From positions 108,601-172,600 of the forward strand of contig JAMDCP010000018.1 in assembly GCA_023489335.1 (NCBI GenBank): a DNA stretch of 64,000 bases, written 5' to 3'. The translations under genes were made by a program, and so were the position numbers. This DNA comes from Deltaproteobacteria bacterium (GTDB lineage Bacteria > SZUA-79 > Acidulodesulfobacterales > Acidulodesulfobacteraceae). Shown here piece by piece: positions 52,499 to 62,797 of the stretch; positions within the stretch are counted from its first letter, which is position 1, and every line of letters starts with the position of its first letter. The notes beneath the pieces were generated by a model. That model was not told the origin of the DNA. It ran no database searches and saw only the letters and a list, made by a program, of their open reading frames with translations.

Positions 52499-53611
52499 AT
52501 GAAACAAACAAGCAATAGAATAGATAAAAAACCCGGCAAGAGCTTTATAATAATACCGGCTTTAATAATTATCGTTTTTATTTCCGTTTTATCTTTAACC
52601 GCTTGCGGAAAAAGGAAAGTCTCCGTAAAAATTATGCCGGTTGTTACAACCTCCAGAGTCAAAATAATGAGCGCAAAAGTTTATTTAAAGGAACCGGGTT
52701 ATTTTTTGCCGTATAAAACTGCGGATATCGCTTCAAGATCGGCTGGGCAGGTTATAAGGGTAATCGCCAGGGACGGGAATTATGTCAAGGCAGGGCAGGT
52801 TTTGGCGATAATCGATAGGAAAAAAGCGTTTTTTACTATGAAATCTCAGGAAAGTGCCGTGAAACAGGCTAAAGCGGCATTATTTTTGGCGAAATCAACG
52901 CTCGGAAGGGATGCCATGTTATTTAAAAAACAGCTTCTGACCGCCTTAGATTACGATACGGCGGTTTCTAACTATAAGAAGGCTTTAGCATCTTATAATG
53001 CAGGGGTATCGCTTTTAAACTTAGACAGGAAAGATTACAGAGATACGCTTATAGTTTCTTTAATTAGCGGCATTGTTTATAAAAGATATATTAACCTCGG
53101 CGACTATGTTCCCGTGAATAAATTGGCTTATCAAGTCGTTGCCTTAAAGCCTTTGGAACTTAAGTTTTATGTCCCTCAAAGCAAAGTCCCCCTGATTAAA
53201 AATTTTGAGACCTGTTTTGCAACTGTTAAGGGCTATTCCAAAAAGATTTTTTCGGGGAAGATTTATTTTATAAGTCCGTCATTAAATTCCCAAACCCGCA
53301 TGGTCAGGGTGAAAGCATTATTTCAAAACAGTAGGGGCCTTATCAGGCCTCAATATTTTGCAGATGTTAAACTTCCCGTGGGATTTGTTAGAGACGGCCT
53401 TTTTGTGCCTCAAGCTTCCGTTAGAATAGGATTAAAGGGCGATTATTTATTTGTTTATAAAAACGGCACGGTTAGACAAAGGATGGTCTCCACGGGAATT
53501 AGTAAAGGCGGTTATTTGCAAGTCGTAAAGGGCGTTAGCAAAGAGACGATAGTAGTAGTTAAGGGTTCTAATTTAGTCCATAATAACGAAAAAGTAACCG
53601 TAATAAAATGA
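52499..53611 (+). CDS. RND efflux periplasmic adaptor (membrane fusion lipoprotein)
   Basis: 370 aa. N-terminal signal with lipobox LSLTACGKR, so it is probably lipid-anchored. The HlyD-like layout includes the lipoyl half-motif GQVIRVIARDGNYVKAGQVL and the coiled-coil hairpin region SQESAVKQAKAALFLAKSTL, then the beta-barrel and membrane-proximal domains (SLNSQTRMVRVKALFQNSRG, VPQASVRIGLKGDYLFVYKN). It connects an inner-membrane RND pump with an outer-membrane channel; no TolC-like gene is in the window. The pump gene starts 8 bp later. Confidence 0.93.
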   Translation: MKQTSNRIDKKPGKSFIIIPALIIIVFISVLSLTACGKRKVSVKIMPVVTTSRVKIMSAKVYLKEPGYFLPYKTADIASRSAGQVIRVIARDGNYVKAGQVLAIIDRKKAFFTMKSQESAVKQAKAALFLAKSTLGRDAMLFKKQLLTALDYDTAVSNYKKALASYNAGVSLLNLDRKDYRDTLIVSLISGIVYKRYINLGDYVPVNKLAYQVVALKPLELKFYVPQSKVPLIKNFETCFATVKGYSKKIFSGKIYFISPSLNSQTRMVRVKALFQNSRGLIRPQYFADVKLPVGFVRDGLFVPQASVRIGLKGDYLFVYKNGTVRQRMVSTGISKGGYLQVVKGVSKETIVVVKGSNLVHNNEKVTVIK

Positions 53612-53618
53612 GGGGGTT

Positions 53619-56600
53619 ATGAAAATATCCGATATCTCCATCAAACGCCCTGTTTTTGCGGTAATGATGGTTAGTGTATTTGTCGTTTTAGGTATATTCG
53701 GATATTTTACCCTTGCCGTAAATCTTTATCCAAACATCCAGTTTCCGATAATTACTATCACAACCACTCTCCCCGGCGCAAGTCCAAAGGAAATGGAGCT
53801 TGATGTTACAAAAAAGATAGAAGATGCGGTAAATTCCGCCTCAGGCATAAAGCATATAATGTCTATGAGCAGCGTCGGGATGAGCGTTGTAACCATCGAG
53901 TTCCATTTAAACAAAAACATTGCCCATCGTTATCAAACCGTTACCGCCGATGTCGATGCAATTTTGGATACGCTTCCCAAAAACATCAATACCCCCGTTA
54001 TTAAAAAGCTCAGCGTTAACTCTTCTCCTATTATGTGGATTACTTTGTACGGCAACAGGTCGAAGAGATTTTTGTCGTTTTATGCCGAAAAAATCTTAGA
54101 GAGAAAATTTGAAAGGCTTCCCGGAGCCGGCCAAATTATTATGGGCGGAGTCAGGAACAGAAGAATGGTTTTTTATGTCGATAACAATGAAATGATAAAC
54201 CATGGGCTTGGGGTTAATCAAGTTATTAATGCCATCGAGTCTCAAAGCGTATCGCTGCCCACCGGAAATTTAAAAACCGGCACAAAAACCTATTTTACAT
54301 ATCTTAAGGGAAGACTTCATACCGCTAAAGAATTTAACAGGATGGTAATTAATAATTATCTGGGGGTGCCCGTTAGATTTTCTCAAATAGGACATGCCGT
54401 AAATTATGAGGCTCCTGAAACATCGATTACCACATTTGACGGAAAATCGACGGTCGGACTCGGCATTACCATAAAGACCCATGCAAATGCGGTCAGGGTG
54501 GCGGCTGAGGCAAAACATCTTTTAAATTTAATTAAACTTTCTTTGCCTCCGGGCGTTAAAGCTAAGGTTGCCTATAACAGCGCTACTTATATCAAAAAAT
54601 CTATAGAAAGCGTGGAATTCGATATAATCTGGGGCGCTTTATTAACGGTGCTTATCGTATTTTTCTTTTTAAAGGATTTAAGATCTACCATAATTGCGGC
54701 GACGGCTTTGCCTGCGGCAATAATTTCAGCTTTTGGTTTTTTACACCTTATGAATTTTTCGCTCAATAATATGACCATGCTTGGCTTATCGCTTTCCGTC
54801 GGCCTTTTGATAGACGATGCCATCGTTGTTCTCGAAAACATATACAGGCATGTAGAGGGCGGGGAAGATAGGATGTTTGCGGCGTCTAATTCCATGAGTG
54901 AAATAGGCGTTGCAGTGATGGCAACTACATTTTCCATCGTTGCTGTTTTCATTCCTGTTGCATTTATGCCCGGTATGATAGGAAAGTTTTTTTATGAGTT
55001 TGCTTTAACAGTCGCCTTTGCCGTTTTAATATCACTGTTTGTCTCTTTTACGCTTACCCCGATGTTGTCGTCAAGATTTATCGTTCATAAAAAGGAACAC
55101 GGTTTTTTGTTTACTTTTTTTGAAAATGTGATGGCGCAAACGACTAACATTTATAAAAGAATGATTAGTTGGAGTTTAGAACACAGGTTAATAGTTATAA
55201 CATCGGCAATTATAATATTTGTTTTTTCATTATATTTAACAAAATATATTGGAAAAGAGATGATGCCCCCGTCTAATTCGGGCAATTTTCTTGTTTATTT
55301 TCAAGCGCCGGAGGGGACAAGCGTAAGGGTTATGAAAAAATATTCCACTTCTTTATATAAAGTTGTTAAAAAGACCCCGTTCCGAAAGACAATTTTTATG
55401 GCCACCGCTTCGGGCGTTAACGGTTCAAGGTATAAGGGGTTATTTTTTATTTCCTTAAAAAATAATCGTGATTTAAATCAGCAGCAGATAATGGCTATTG
55501 TGAGAAAAAGGCTTTCCGTTGTTCCCGGCGTTTTTACGCAGGTTATGGATATGCCGGTTGTCGGAGGGGCGTCTGCAAATGTCGCCCCCCTTCAGGTTAT
55601 CGTAATGGGTCCAAGCATTAAAAAAACGGTAGCTTACTCTGATAAACTCTTAAATGATTTAAGGAAGACGCCTGGTCTTGTCGATGTTACTTCCAATATG
55701 CAGTTTCATCAACCGGAGCTATTAATCCATATAAAGAGAAATATAGCGGGCAGCCTTGGGGTGAGCGTCGCGAGCATTGCCGAAACAATAGATGCGCTTA
55801 TAGGCGGGGATATAAATATATTTAAAAACTACAATTTTATATATAAGGGGCATATCTATAATGAACAGATAAGGCTTTTCAGAAACGAAAGAAATCATGT
55901 AAAGGCTATATATAATCTTTATGTTGCTAATAATGCGGGCAAGTTAATACCCTTATCGGATTTGGTATCCATTAAAAATACGGTTGGCCCCCAGGTTATA
56001 AACAGAAGGGATTTGGAAAATGCCGTTACGGTTTATGCAAATATGTCAAGCCATGTTCCGCTTAGCTACGGGGTTGCAAAGATTAATAAATATATGTCCC
56101 GTATCATACCTAAAAAATCTCTATACACTTACCAGTTTAGCGGAATGGCTTCCAAAATGAACCAATCGTTCGGCGCCATGGGTTCCGCTTTGCTTTTGGC
56201 GCTCATTATCGTTTATATGATTCTTGCCTCATTATACGATAGTTTTATCGACCCGCTTGTTATTATGGTTTCCGTTCCTTTTGCACTTATCGGCGCGATA
56301 GGCGGACTGCTTTTAATGCACAGGGCATTGAGCGTAATTGCGCTTATAGGGATAATTTTACTGGTAGGTCTTGTCGTAAAAAATGCCATACTTTTAGTCG
56401 ATTTTATAATACTGTCGAGAAAAAGGGGATTAAATAAGCATGATTCTATCATTGAAGCCGGCAGTATCAGGCTTCGCCCTATTTTAATGACAACTCTTGC
56501 AATGGTTTTCGGCATGCTTCCGATTGCAACCGGACTTGGCGTGGGTTCTTCTTCAAGGGCGCCTATGGCAATCGATGTTATAGGCGGGCTTTTGACCTCC

Positions 56601-56717
56601 ATGTTTCTTACCCTGATTGTAATTCCTGTTTTATACTCATATACGGACAATCTAAAAAGGTTTGTTAACAAGCTGCGGCCCGGCGCAAGCCCTTCCAATC
56701 CTCAAAAAGAAAAATAA
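53619..56717 (+). CDS. RND efflux pump (HAE1 family)
   Basis: 1032 aa, the normal size. It has twelve membrane helices and two large periplasmic loops. Start block ISIKRPVFAVMMVSVFVVLG; TM4 proton-relay aspartates in SVGLLIDDAIVVLENIYRHV; the second half starts at about 855 with ALIIVYMILASLYDSF and ends with SSRAPMAIDVIGGLLTSM. It uses the proton gradient to expel hydrophobic compounds. The partner adaptor is encoded 8 bp upstream. The substrate cannot be deduced. Confidence 0.94.
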   Translation: MKISDISIKRPVFAVMMVSVFVVLGIFGYFTLAVNLYPNIQFPIITITTTLPGASPKEMELDVTKKIEDAVNSASGIKHIMSMSSVGMSVVTIEFHLNKNIAHRYQTVTADVDAILDTLPKNINTPVIKKLSVNSSPIMWITLYGNRSKRFLSFYAEKILERKFERLPGAGQIIMGGVRNRRMVFYVDNNEMINHGLGVNQVINAIESQSVSLPTGNLKTGTKTYFTYLKGRLHTAKEFNRMVINNYLGVPVRFSQIGHAVNYEAPETSITTFDGKSTVGLGITIKTHANAVRVAAEAKHLLNLIKLSLPPGVKAKVAYNSATYIKKSIESVEFDIIWGALLTVLIVFFFLKDLRSTIIAATALPAAIISAFGFLHLMNFSLNNMTMLGLSLSVGLLIDDAIVVLENIYRHVEGGEDRMFAASNSMSEIGVAVMATTFSIVAVFIPVAFMPGMIGKFFYEFALTVAFAVLISLFVSFTLTPMLSSRFIVHKKEHGFLFTFFENVMAQTTNIYKRMISWSLEHRLIVITSAIIIFVFSLYLTKYIGKEMMPPSNSGNFLVYFQAPEGTSVRVMKKYSTSLYKVVKKTPFRKTIFMATASGVNGSRYKGLFFISLKNNRDLNQQQIMAIVRKRLSVVPGVFTQVMDMPVVGGASANVAPLQVIVMGPSIKKTVAYSDKLLNDLRKTPGLVDVTSNMQFHQPELLIHIKRNIAGSLGVSVASIAETIDALIGGDINIFKNYNFIYKGHIYNEQIRLFRNERNHVKAIYNLYVANNAGKLIPLSDLVSIKNTVGPQVINRRDLENAVTVYANMSSHVPLSYGVAKINKYMSRIIPKKSLYTYQFSGMASKMNQSFGAMGSALLLALIIVYMILASLYDSFIDPLVIMVSVPFALIGAIGGLLLMHRALSVIALIGIILLVGLVVKNAILLVDFIILSRKRGLNKHDSIIEAGSIRLRPILMTTLAMVFGMLPIATGLGVGSSSRAPMAIDVIGGLLTSMFLTLIVIPVLYSYTDNLKRFVNKLRPGASPSNPQKEK

Positions 56718-56729
56718 TAGGTTAAAATA

Positions 56730-58280
56730 ATGGTTGAAAAATCGCATAAGCATTACAAATGGATAGTTCTCGCCCTTGTGGTCGTTTCTTCCTTTATGGC
56801 TATTCTCGATGTCAATATCGTAACGGTGGCCCTTCCAAAAATGATGTCCCATTTTGGCATCAATGTTACCGATGTCGAATGGGTAATGATTGCCTATACG
56901 ATAACTTATTCAATCGTTATACTTCCCGTGGCTTTTTTTAGAAGAAAATATGGGGTAAGATACCCTTTTATAGTCTCTATCGGCATTTTTGTTATTGGTT
57001 CGGCTTTATGCGGGATGTCGCCGTCGTTTACCGATATTATTATGTTTCGCGTTATACAGGCAATAGGCGGCGCAGGGCTTACGCCTACGGGGTTAATCCT
57101 TATAGCCGAGGTTTTTTCTCCCGAGGAAAGGGGAGAAGCCATGGGTATCTGGTCTATCGGGGCAATGGTGGCTCCGGCAATCGGGCCGACTATCGGAGGA
57201 TATTTTGTCGATTATGTTGACTGGAGATGGATATTTTTCGTGAATGTTCCGATAGGAATTATCTCTATATTGGGTTCAATCGCAATTTTACCGCACGATA
57301 TTCCCATAAAAAAGTATCTAAAGAAATTTGATGTTTTCGGTTTTTTATTTATGGCATTATTTATGGGTTCGTTGTTATATGCATTAAACGAGGGACAAAC
57401 ATTAGGGTGGCATGCTCCAATAATAATTCAATCCGAGGTAATTAGCGGTTTTTCATTTTGTTTTTTTATAATAACGGAATTATTTGTCGAAACACCCCTT
57501 CTTAATTTAGACATTTTTAAAAATTATAATTTTGTTATAGCTTCCATTGTTAATATGATAAGGGCGGTTGGAATTTTCGGGGCAATGTTTTTACTGCCGC
57601 TTTTTATAGAAAATGTTTTAAATTACAATGCTATGCGAACGGGGATATTAATGGCTCCGACAGCAATTTCGGTTGCGTGTGTTTCCCTGTTTTCAGGAAA
57701 AATATCCGATAAAATAGGGCCGAGATATCCGCTTTTTTTAGGACTTTTGATTGTTGCGGCATCCATGTTCATGTTCGACAATCTCTCGTTAAACACAAGC
57801 GTTTACGATATCGTTGTAAATCAACTGATAAGAGGAGTAGGCATAGGGCTGTTAAATGCCCCTGTCATGAGCGCCGCGCTAAATTCGGTAAAAACGGAAC
57901 AAATTCCCGAGGTTTCTGGTTTAATTCCCGTAACGCTTCAGGTAGGGGCTTCGTTCGGGATAGCTTTTATAGGCAACGAACTTGTCGTAAGGCAGGTTTA
58001 TCATTTGAATCAATACGCAAGCAGTATTAAATACAATTTTTACGCATATCATAATATAATAAGTTTTATAAATAGCGATTTAGTGAGTAAGGCGCCGTCA
58101 TACTTCAGGCCGGGGACTGTTTTTCCAAGTTCGTCTTTAGCCTTTTTCGACGAAATTGTTCAGATGCTTGCTTCCATTGCCTCTTACGGTGATTCATTTG
58201 CGATTCTGGGCTATATTACTTTGGCCGGCGCCGCCATAGCCTTCTTTATTAAAAATAAAAAAATCGGAAGAAATTTATAA
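56730..58280 (+). CDS. MFS efflux transporter, DHA2/EmrB-type
   Basis: 516 aa with 14 predicted membrane helices. Family motifs: MAILDVNIVTVALPKMMSHF (D1), WVMIAYTITYSIVILPVAF, and GGAGLTPTGLILIAEVFSPE with the antiporter motif in TM5 (GPTIGGYFVDY). It is a proton-driven drug exporter. No EmrA-like partner sits next to it, but the upstream RND adaptor could serve. Downstream xseA starts 30 bp later. Confidence 0.93.
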   Translation: MVEKSHKHYKWIVLALVVVSSFMAILDVNIVTVALPKMMSHFGINVTDVEWVMIAYTITYSIVILPVAFFRRKYGVRYPFIVSIGIFVIGSALCGMSPSFTDIIMFRVIQAIGGAGLTPTGLILIAEVFSPEERGEAMGIWSIGAMVAPAIGPTIGGYFVDYVDWRWIFFVNVPIGIISILGSIAILPHDIPIKKYLKKFDVFGFLFMALFMGSLLYALNEGQTLGWHAPIIIQSEVISGFSFCFFIITELFVETPLLNLDIFKNYNFVIASIVNMIRAVGIFGAMFLLPLFIENVLNYNAMRTGILMAPTAISVACVSLFSGKISDKIGPRYPLFLGLLIVAASMFMFDNLSLNTSVYDIVVNQLIRGVGIGLLNAPVMSAALNSVKTEQIPEVSGLIPVTLQVGASFGIAFIGNELVVRQVYHLNQYASSIKYNFYAYHNIISFINSDLVSKAPSYFRPGTVFPSSSLAFFDEIVQMLASIASYGDSFAILGYITLAGAAIAFFIKNKKIGRNL

Positions 58281-58310
58281 TAAATATATAGATATGATAA
58301 GATTATAAAT

Positions 58311-59687
58311 ATGAACATTAATTTTAATAATGTTGCGGATGAGGCAGTTTATACCGTATCCGAAATTACCCGTTTTATCAAAGATATGATGGAAGGCAGT
58401 TTTTACGATATAAGGGTAAAAGGGGAGGTTTCCGGCTTAAAAACCAATTATTCTTCGGGTATTTATTTTGACTTAAAAGACGAATATGCGAAGTTAAAAT
58501 GTATAATTTTTAAAAACGATGCTAAAAAGATAAAGTTTGATATTAAGGAAGGATTATCCGTTACAGCTTTTGGACGAATTAATCTATATGAACCGAGGGG
58601 CGAATATAGTTTTATAATATCGGAAATAGAGCCTTCGGGTTATGGAGAGCTTTATCTATTATTCGAGCAGTTAAAAGAAAAACTTAAAAGCGAAGGGTTG
58701 TTCGACGAATCCCATAAAAGAAATATCCCATTTTTACCCGAAACAATAGGTATAGTTACATCAAGAAGCGGGGCTGTCTTGCACGACATGATAAAAATAA
58801 TAAGGTCAAGATTTAAAAATGTATCTATAATATTTGCAAATGCGAGCGTTCAGGGCAAAAACAGTTCAGCCGAAATAGCTTATGCCATTGACCTGCTAAA
58901 TTTATATAGCAGGACGCAGAAAAAAGTCGATGTTATAATAGTCGGGAGAGGCGGTGGGAGCATCGAGGATTTGTGGGCTTTCAATGAAGAGGCTGCCGCA
59001 AGGGCTATTTATAATTCGGAAGTTCCGGTAATAAGCGCGGTCGGCCACGAAACCGATTTTACCATTGCCGATTTTGTTGCCGACAGGAGGGCATCGACGC
59101 CTTCTAATGCCGCAGAAATGGTTGTTCCCGTAAAATTTGAACTTATAAAACAGATAAAATCGTTAAGAGGCAGGCTCGAACAGGGCATTTTTAATATTAT
59201 TTTAACTAAAAAAGATGCTTTATCCAATTTAATTAAAAATAGGGAAACGGCCTCTCCAAAAAGGTCTATTCAGGATAGAACCCTCAGAGTATACGACCTT
59301 ACGGATAGCCTGAGTAAAAGTATCATTTCACATATTCATTTACATACAATTAATCTTGAGCATCTTAATAAAAGGCTTTTGCTAAGGAGCCCGCTATTAA
59401 TTTTTAATGAAAAGAGGGTGTATATTTATAATTTATTGGACAGGCTTAAAAGAGGCGTGGATGGATTAATTCTAAATTATAAAAATAGGTTAAAAACAGA
59501 AAATAAAGCCTTAAGTTCTCTTAGCCCTTATAATGTGTTAAAAAGAGGATACGGGATTGTTTTTACGGATGAGAAGAAAGTCATTTCATCGGCTTTTAGC
59601 GTCGAAGAAAATGAAAATATAAAGATAAAGTTTCATGACGGAACAATAAAAGCCGTGGTTAAAAGTAAGAGCGATAGCCCATTTTAA
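58311..59687 (+). CDS. xseA: Exodeoxyribonuclease VII large subunit
   Basis: 458 aa. N-terminal OB-fold (VYTVSEITRFIKDMMEG, YSSGIYFDLKDEYAKLKCII), then the catalytic domain (PETIGIVTSRSGAVLHDMI, DVIIVGRGGGSIEDLWAFNE, ISAVGHETDFTIADFVADRR, ASTPSNAAEMVVP) and a coiled-coil C-terminus with LKRGYGIVF. It degrades single-stranded DNA with XseB (29244-29546), which is not adjacent here. It ends converging on the modC-like gene 13 bp away. Confidence 0.96.
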   Translation: MNINFNNVADEAVYTVSEITRFIKDMMEGSFYDIRVKGEVSGLKTNYSSGIYFDLKDEYAKLKCIIFKNDAKKIKFDIKEGLSVTAFGRINLYEPRGEYSFIISEIEPSGYGELYLLFEQLKEKLKSEGLFDESHKRNIPFLPETIGIVTSRSGAVLHDMIKIIRSRFKNVSIIFANASVQGKNSSAEIAYAIDLLNLYSRTQKKVDVIIVGRGGGSIEDLWAFNEEAAARAIYNSEVPVISAVGHETDFTIADFVADRRASTPSNAAEMVVPVKFELIKQIKSLRGRLEQGIFNIILTKKDALSNLIKNRETASPKRSIQDRTLRVYDLTDSLSKSIISHIHLHTINLEHLNKRLLLRSPLLIFNEKRVYIYNLLDRLKRGVDGLILNYKNRLKTENKALSSLSPYNVLKRGYGIVFTDEKKVISSAFSVEENENIKIKFHDGTIKAVVKSKSDSPF

Positions 59688-59700
59688 GTTGAATAACAGG

Positions 59701-60846
59701 TCAAGGTTTTGCCGGTTTTTTCTTTTTTATAATATGTATTGCAGATTTTTTTAAAGATATATTGACAGTTTTACCTTCAAAAAGGTTCATAACCTCGTAA
59801 GCGTGAAACGGTATTAAAACCTTAAACAGGGAAGCATCTCCAGAGCCAATCATTATTTCCATCATTCGCGATGTAAAAACGGATGAAATAATCTTCCCCG
59901 AGAAATGATTCTCTTTCACGGGTTTTGAAGCTTGCCTGTCTTCCCGCAGTATTATTATTTCTTCAGACCTTATTACAAAAAAAACCTGCTCGTTTATTTC
60001 GAAATCTCCCTGAAAATCCGCCTCGATATAACTATTCCCTTGCTGCCCGTTTAAAAGTTTAATTTTAATTAAATTATTTTTTTCGTCTATTTCCGATACG
60101 ATACCCTCGAATATATTTTCCGTTCCCAGAAGGAAAGCGGCGTCCATAGAGGAGGGCTTTTTTAAAACATCCTTAGGTTTTCCCGAATCTTGAATTTTAC
60201 CGTTATTTAAAATGAACATTTTATTTGACAGATTTAAAACATCTTCTATGTCATGCGTTACAAGTAGCATAGAAATTTTAAGCTCGCTATTTATATCCTT
60301 AATTAGTCTTCTAACCTTGGTTTTTGAAATAATGTCGAGGTTCGAAAACGGTTCATCCATAAGTATAATTTTAGGGTTCACAATTAACGCTCTTGCCAAA
60401 GACACTCTTTGAGCCTGCCCCATGCTTATTTCATTGGGGTATCTTTCTTCAAGGCCCGTAATTCCAAGTAATTCCATTATTTCTTTTGCGGATTTCGATA
60501 TCCCCTTGTTATTGTTTATATGCCTTTTTTTATTCGAGCTTAATTTTGAGCCGAAGGCTATATTTTCGAATACATTCATGTGCGGAAATAAGAGGGGTTC
60601 ATCCATTACTAAGGCAGCGCGTCTTTCATATGATTCAAGGTTATTTATGTTTTTTCCGTTAAGCATGATATCGCCGTTATCCTGCTTTATAATTCCGCAA
60701 ATTATCTTTAGAAGCGTGCTTTTACCCTCCCCTGAATAGCCGAAAATAGAGGAAATTTCACCGCTTTCTATGTTTAAATTTATGCCGTTTAAGACCTTTT
60801 TGCCGGAAAAACTTTTACAAATATTTTTAATTTCTAATAAATTCAT
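59701..60846 (-). CDS. modC: ABC transporter ATPase (molybdate/tungstate-type)
   Basis: 381 aa. ATPase domain (1-~230): Walker A FGYSGEGKSTLLKII, signature EISMGQAQRVSLARAL (a divergent form of LSGGQ), Walker B KIILMDEPFSNLD and the His loop LLVTHDIEDVL. The C-terminal TOBE-like regulatory domain (about 240-381) carries two anion-binding-type repeats. It energises import with the permease (18 bp upstream) and binding protein. Molybdate versus tungstate cannot be told apart from this alone. Confidence 0.9.
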   Translation of the reverse strand: MNLLEIKNICKSFSGKKVLNGINLNIESGEISSIFGYSGEGKSTLLKIICGIIKQDNGDIMLNGKNINNLESYERRAALVMDEPLLFPHMNVFENIAFGSKLSSNKKRHINNNKGISKSAKEIMELLGITGLEERYPNEISMGQAQRVSLARALIVNPKIILMDEPFSNLDIISKTKVRRLIKDINSELKISMLLVTHDIEDVLNLSNKMFILNNGKIQDSGKPKDVLKKPSSMDAAFLLGTENIFEGIVSEIDEKNNLIKIKLLNGQQGNSYIEADFQGDFEINEQVFFVIRSEEIIILREDRQASKPVKENHFSGKIISSVFTSRMMEIMIGSGDASLFKVLIPFHAYEVMNLFEGKTVNISLKKSAIHIIKKKKPAKP

Positions 60847-60863
60847 TTTCTAAGTGAGAAAGA

Positions 60864-61661
60864 TTAATTTTTTGTTTTGTAATTAAAATATTTAAAAATT
60901 CCAAGAGAAAATAGTGATATAAGCATTAAAATGCCGGAAGTGGCAATGGCGGCAGGATAATTGCCATAGCTAGTTTTTACAAAAACTTCTATGGGAGCAG
61001 TTTCCGTTATGTTTGGAATAACGCCTGAAACCATTTGTGTCGCGGCATACTCGCCCATCGATCTTGACCAGCTCATCGCAAGTCCTGCCAGAATGCCGTT
61101 ATATGAAAGGGGTAAGATGATTTTAAATAAAGTGTCGAAAGATGATGCCCCTACGGTTTTAGCCAAATCCAACATTTTTCTATTTATGGAATCGAAAGAA
61201 CCCTTTGCTATATTTACAAAAAAGGGAAAGGATATGATTAATTGGACCAATATAATACCCTGGGGGGTAAATACGAATTTTATTCCTCTGCCTATCAAAA
61301 ACTTGCCTATCGGATTTAAGGGACCCATGGTAATTAGAACGGCAAATCCGATTACAAGAGGGGACGCGGTAAGAGGAAGGGTCGATATTAAATCAAGCAT
61401 AAACGATATTTTGCTTCTCTTAAATGACAATATATAGGCAAGAGGGATGCCGACTATTAAGTTTATTAAAATAACGATGAAAGATATTTTAAAACTTAAA
61501 AAGATGGAATTCCAGAGCCGAATGTCTTCTAATTCTTTTATAAAAAAAATAAACGAGGTTTGAAAAAATATGCCCGAAAGAAGCAGTATCAGCGCAATAA
61601 AAAATGAAAACGAGATAATATAAACGAGTATGTCGAATATTTTGTTCTTATTAAAATTCAT
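60864..61661 (-). CDS. modB: ABC transporter permease (ModB/WtpB-like)
   Basis: 265 aa with six membrane helices and the EAA-type loop (GEYAATQMVSGVIPNITETA) that docks to the ATPase. IILPLSYNGILAGLAMSWSR precedes it. The binding-protein gene ends 13 bp upstream. It belongs to the molybdate/tungstate/sulfate permease group (CysTW/ModB). Confidence 0.9.
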   Translation of the reverse strand: MNFNKNKIFDILVYIISFSFFIALILLLSGIFFQTSFIFFIKELEDIRLWNSIFLSFKISFIVILINLIVGIPLAYILSFKRSKISFMLDLISTLPLTASPLVIGFAVLITMGPLNPIGKFLIGRGIKFVFTPQGIILVQLIISFPFFVNIAKGSFDSINRKMLDLAKTVGASSFDTLFKIILPLSYNGILAGLAMSWSRSMGEYAATQMVSGVIPNITETAPIEVFVKTSYGNYPAAIATSGILMLISLFSLGIFKYFNYKTKN

Positions 61662-61674
61662 TTGATTTATTGAT

Positions 61675-62505
61675 TTATTTTACAGGAGAAAATCCCCAGC
61701 GCTTTAATATCTTTTTTCCCTTTTTTGAAAAAAGGAGTTTTATGAAGTCCCTGTCAATAACCTTATGTTTTGATTGATTTAAAATAGAAACGGTAAATTT
61801 TGCGCGGCTGTTATATTTTTCGGGGATGGGTATTATATTAATCTTAGCCCCGCTTCTTTTAAGTTCGAGAAGCTGGGATGTGTAAAGTATGCCTAAATCG
61901 GTGTTTCCGCTTTCTAAGACAGGCATAACCATAGCGGCATCCAGCAGATGGTTGACATGGTTTGTAATCTTTTCAAAAGCGCCGGGAATGTTTTTGCCTA
62001 TTATTTTAAACATCTTCCATGTATAGTCGCCGGCAGGGTCGGAATGCGGACTTGATGTCGTAAGCACAACATTTGAATCCATTAGCTTTTGTATTAAATT
62101 GGATTTTGTAATATGGGCAGGATTATTATAAGGCGTAGCGGCTGCCAAATAATCGTATGCAAAAACCCTGTAAGAGTTTAAAAATCCCTTTCTTTTAAGC
62201 TGCCTTTGAAATTTTCCGTTTGCGGATAAAAATATATCGCATGGCGCCCCTTCTTCGATATCGCCCTTAAGGACGCCTGAACCCATAAAGTCGTAGTCTA
62301 TTTTAACGCCGGGGTGTTCTTTTTTAAAGATGTTGCCGATTTCCGTCAGCGGTTTAGGAAGCGCATCCGCCGCCATTATTCTTAAGGTTGCGGCATTCGC
62401 GGCGGGATTGCCTAACATTGCAAAACCAGCGAAGTTTATGAATAATCCGGTTAAAAACAGTGGCAAATATTTAAATTTTAATATAGGTTTAACACGATTT
62501 TTCAT
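61675..62505 (-). CDS. modA: Molybdate/tungstate-binding periplasmic protein
   Basis: 276 aa. Signal peptide with cleavage likely after NPAANAA, giving LRIMAADALPKPLTEIGNIF. ModA/WtpA signatures: HPGVKIDYDFMGSGVLKGDI, EEGAPCDIFLSANGKFQRQL, and the oxyanion-contact block TSSPHSDPAGDYTWKMFKI. It captures the oxyanion for the permease. GGTGG precedes the start. It is the first gene of the minus-strand trio; a 16-bp inverted repeat lies about 85 bp upstream. Confidence 0.92.
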   Translation of the reverse strand: MKNRVKPILKFKYLPLFLTGLFINFAGFAMLGNPAANAATLRIMAADALPKPLTEIGNIFKKEHPGVKIDYDFMGSGVLKGDIEEGAPCDIFLSANGKFQRQLKRKGFLNSYRVFAYDYLAAATPYNNPAHITKSNLIQKLMDSNVVLTTSSPHSDPAGDYTWKMFKIIGKNIPGAFEKITNHVNHLLDAAMVMPVLESGNTDLGILYTSQLLELKRSGAKINIIPIPEKYNSRAKFTVSILNQSKHKVIDRDFIKLLFSKKGKKILKRWGFSPVK

Positions 62506-62797
62506 GATTTTACCACCTTTTTCATTTTATATTTTATGATGTATCTATTATGATATAACGACAATATTTTATCAATGAAAATTTCCTGCGATGTTGTCAA
62601 CTTTTAAAATGTCTATAACAAAATAAAAGTTGACAACATAATGTCTAATCAAATTTGACATTTATATAAAATGGGGATATATATAAAAATAATAAATGGG
62701 ATAATAAAGCGAAGTAAATTATAGCAAGTCCAATAGTTTTCACATTCGAAAATAATAATCATATGATACAATAATTGATTTAAATACATTTGGATTT
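62506..62797. other. Divergent intergenic region between modA and SLOG gene
   Basis: 292 bases, A/T rich. It contains the inverted repeat at 62591-62639 and a second TTTGACA-type box near 62655, followed by TATATAT-like boxes suited to rightward transcription of the SLOG gene. No coding sequence is seen. Confidence 0.5.
62591..62639. promoter_or_regulatory. 16-bp inverted repeat, likely operator for modABC
   Basis: Arms atgttgtcaactttta (62591-62606) and taaaagttgacaacat (62624-62639) match perfectly around a 17-bp spacer. The right arm embeds a TTGACA box. The symmetry suggests two half-sites for a dimeric regulator. The sequence does not match the known ModE palindrome, so the regulator is unassigned. 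Confidence 0.6.
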
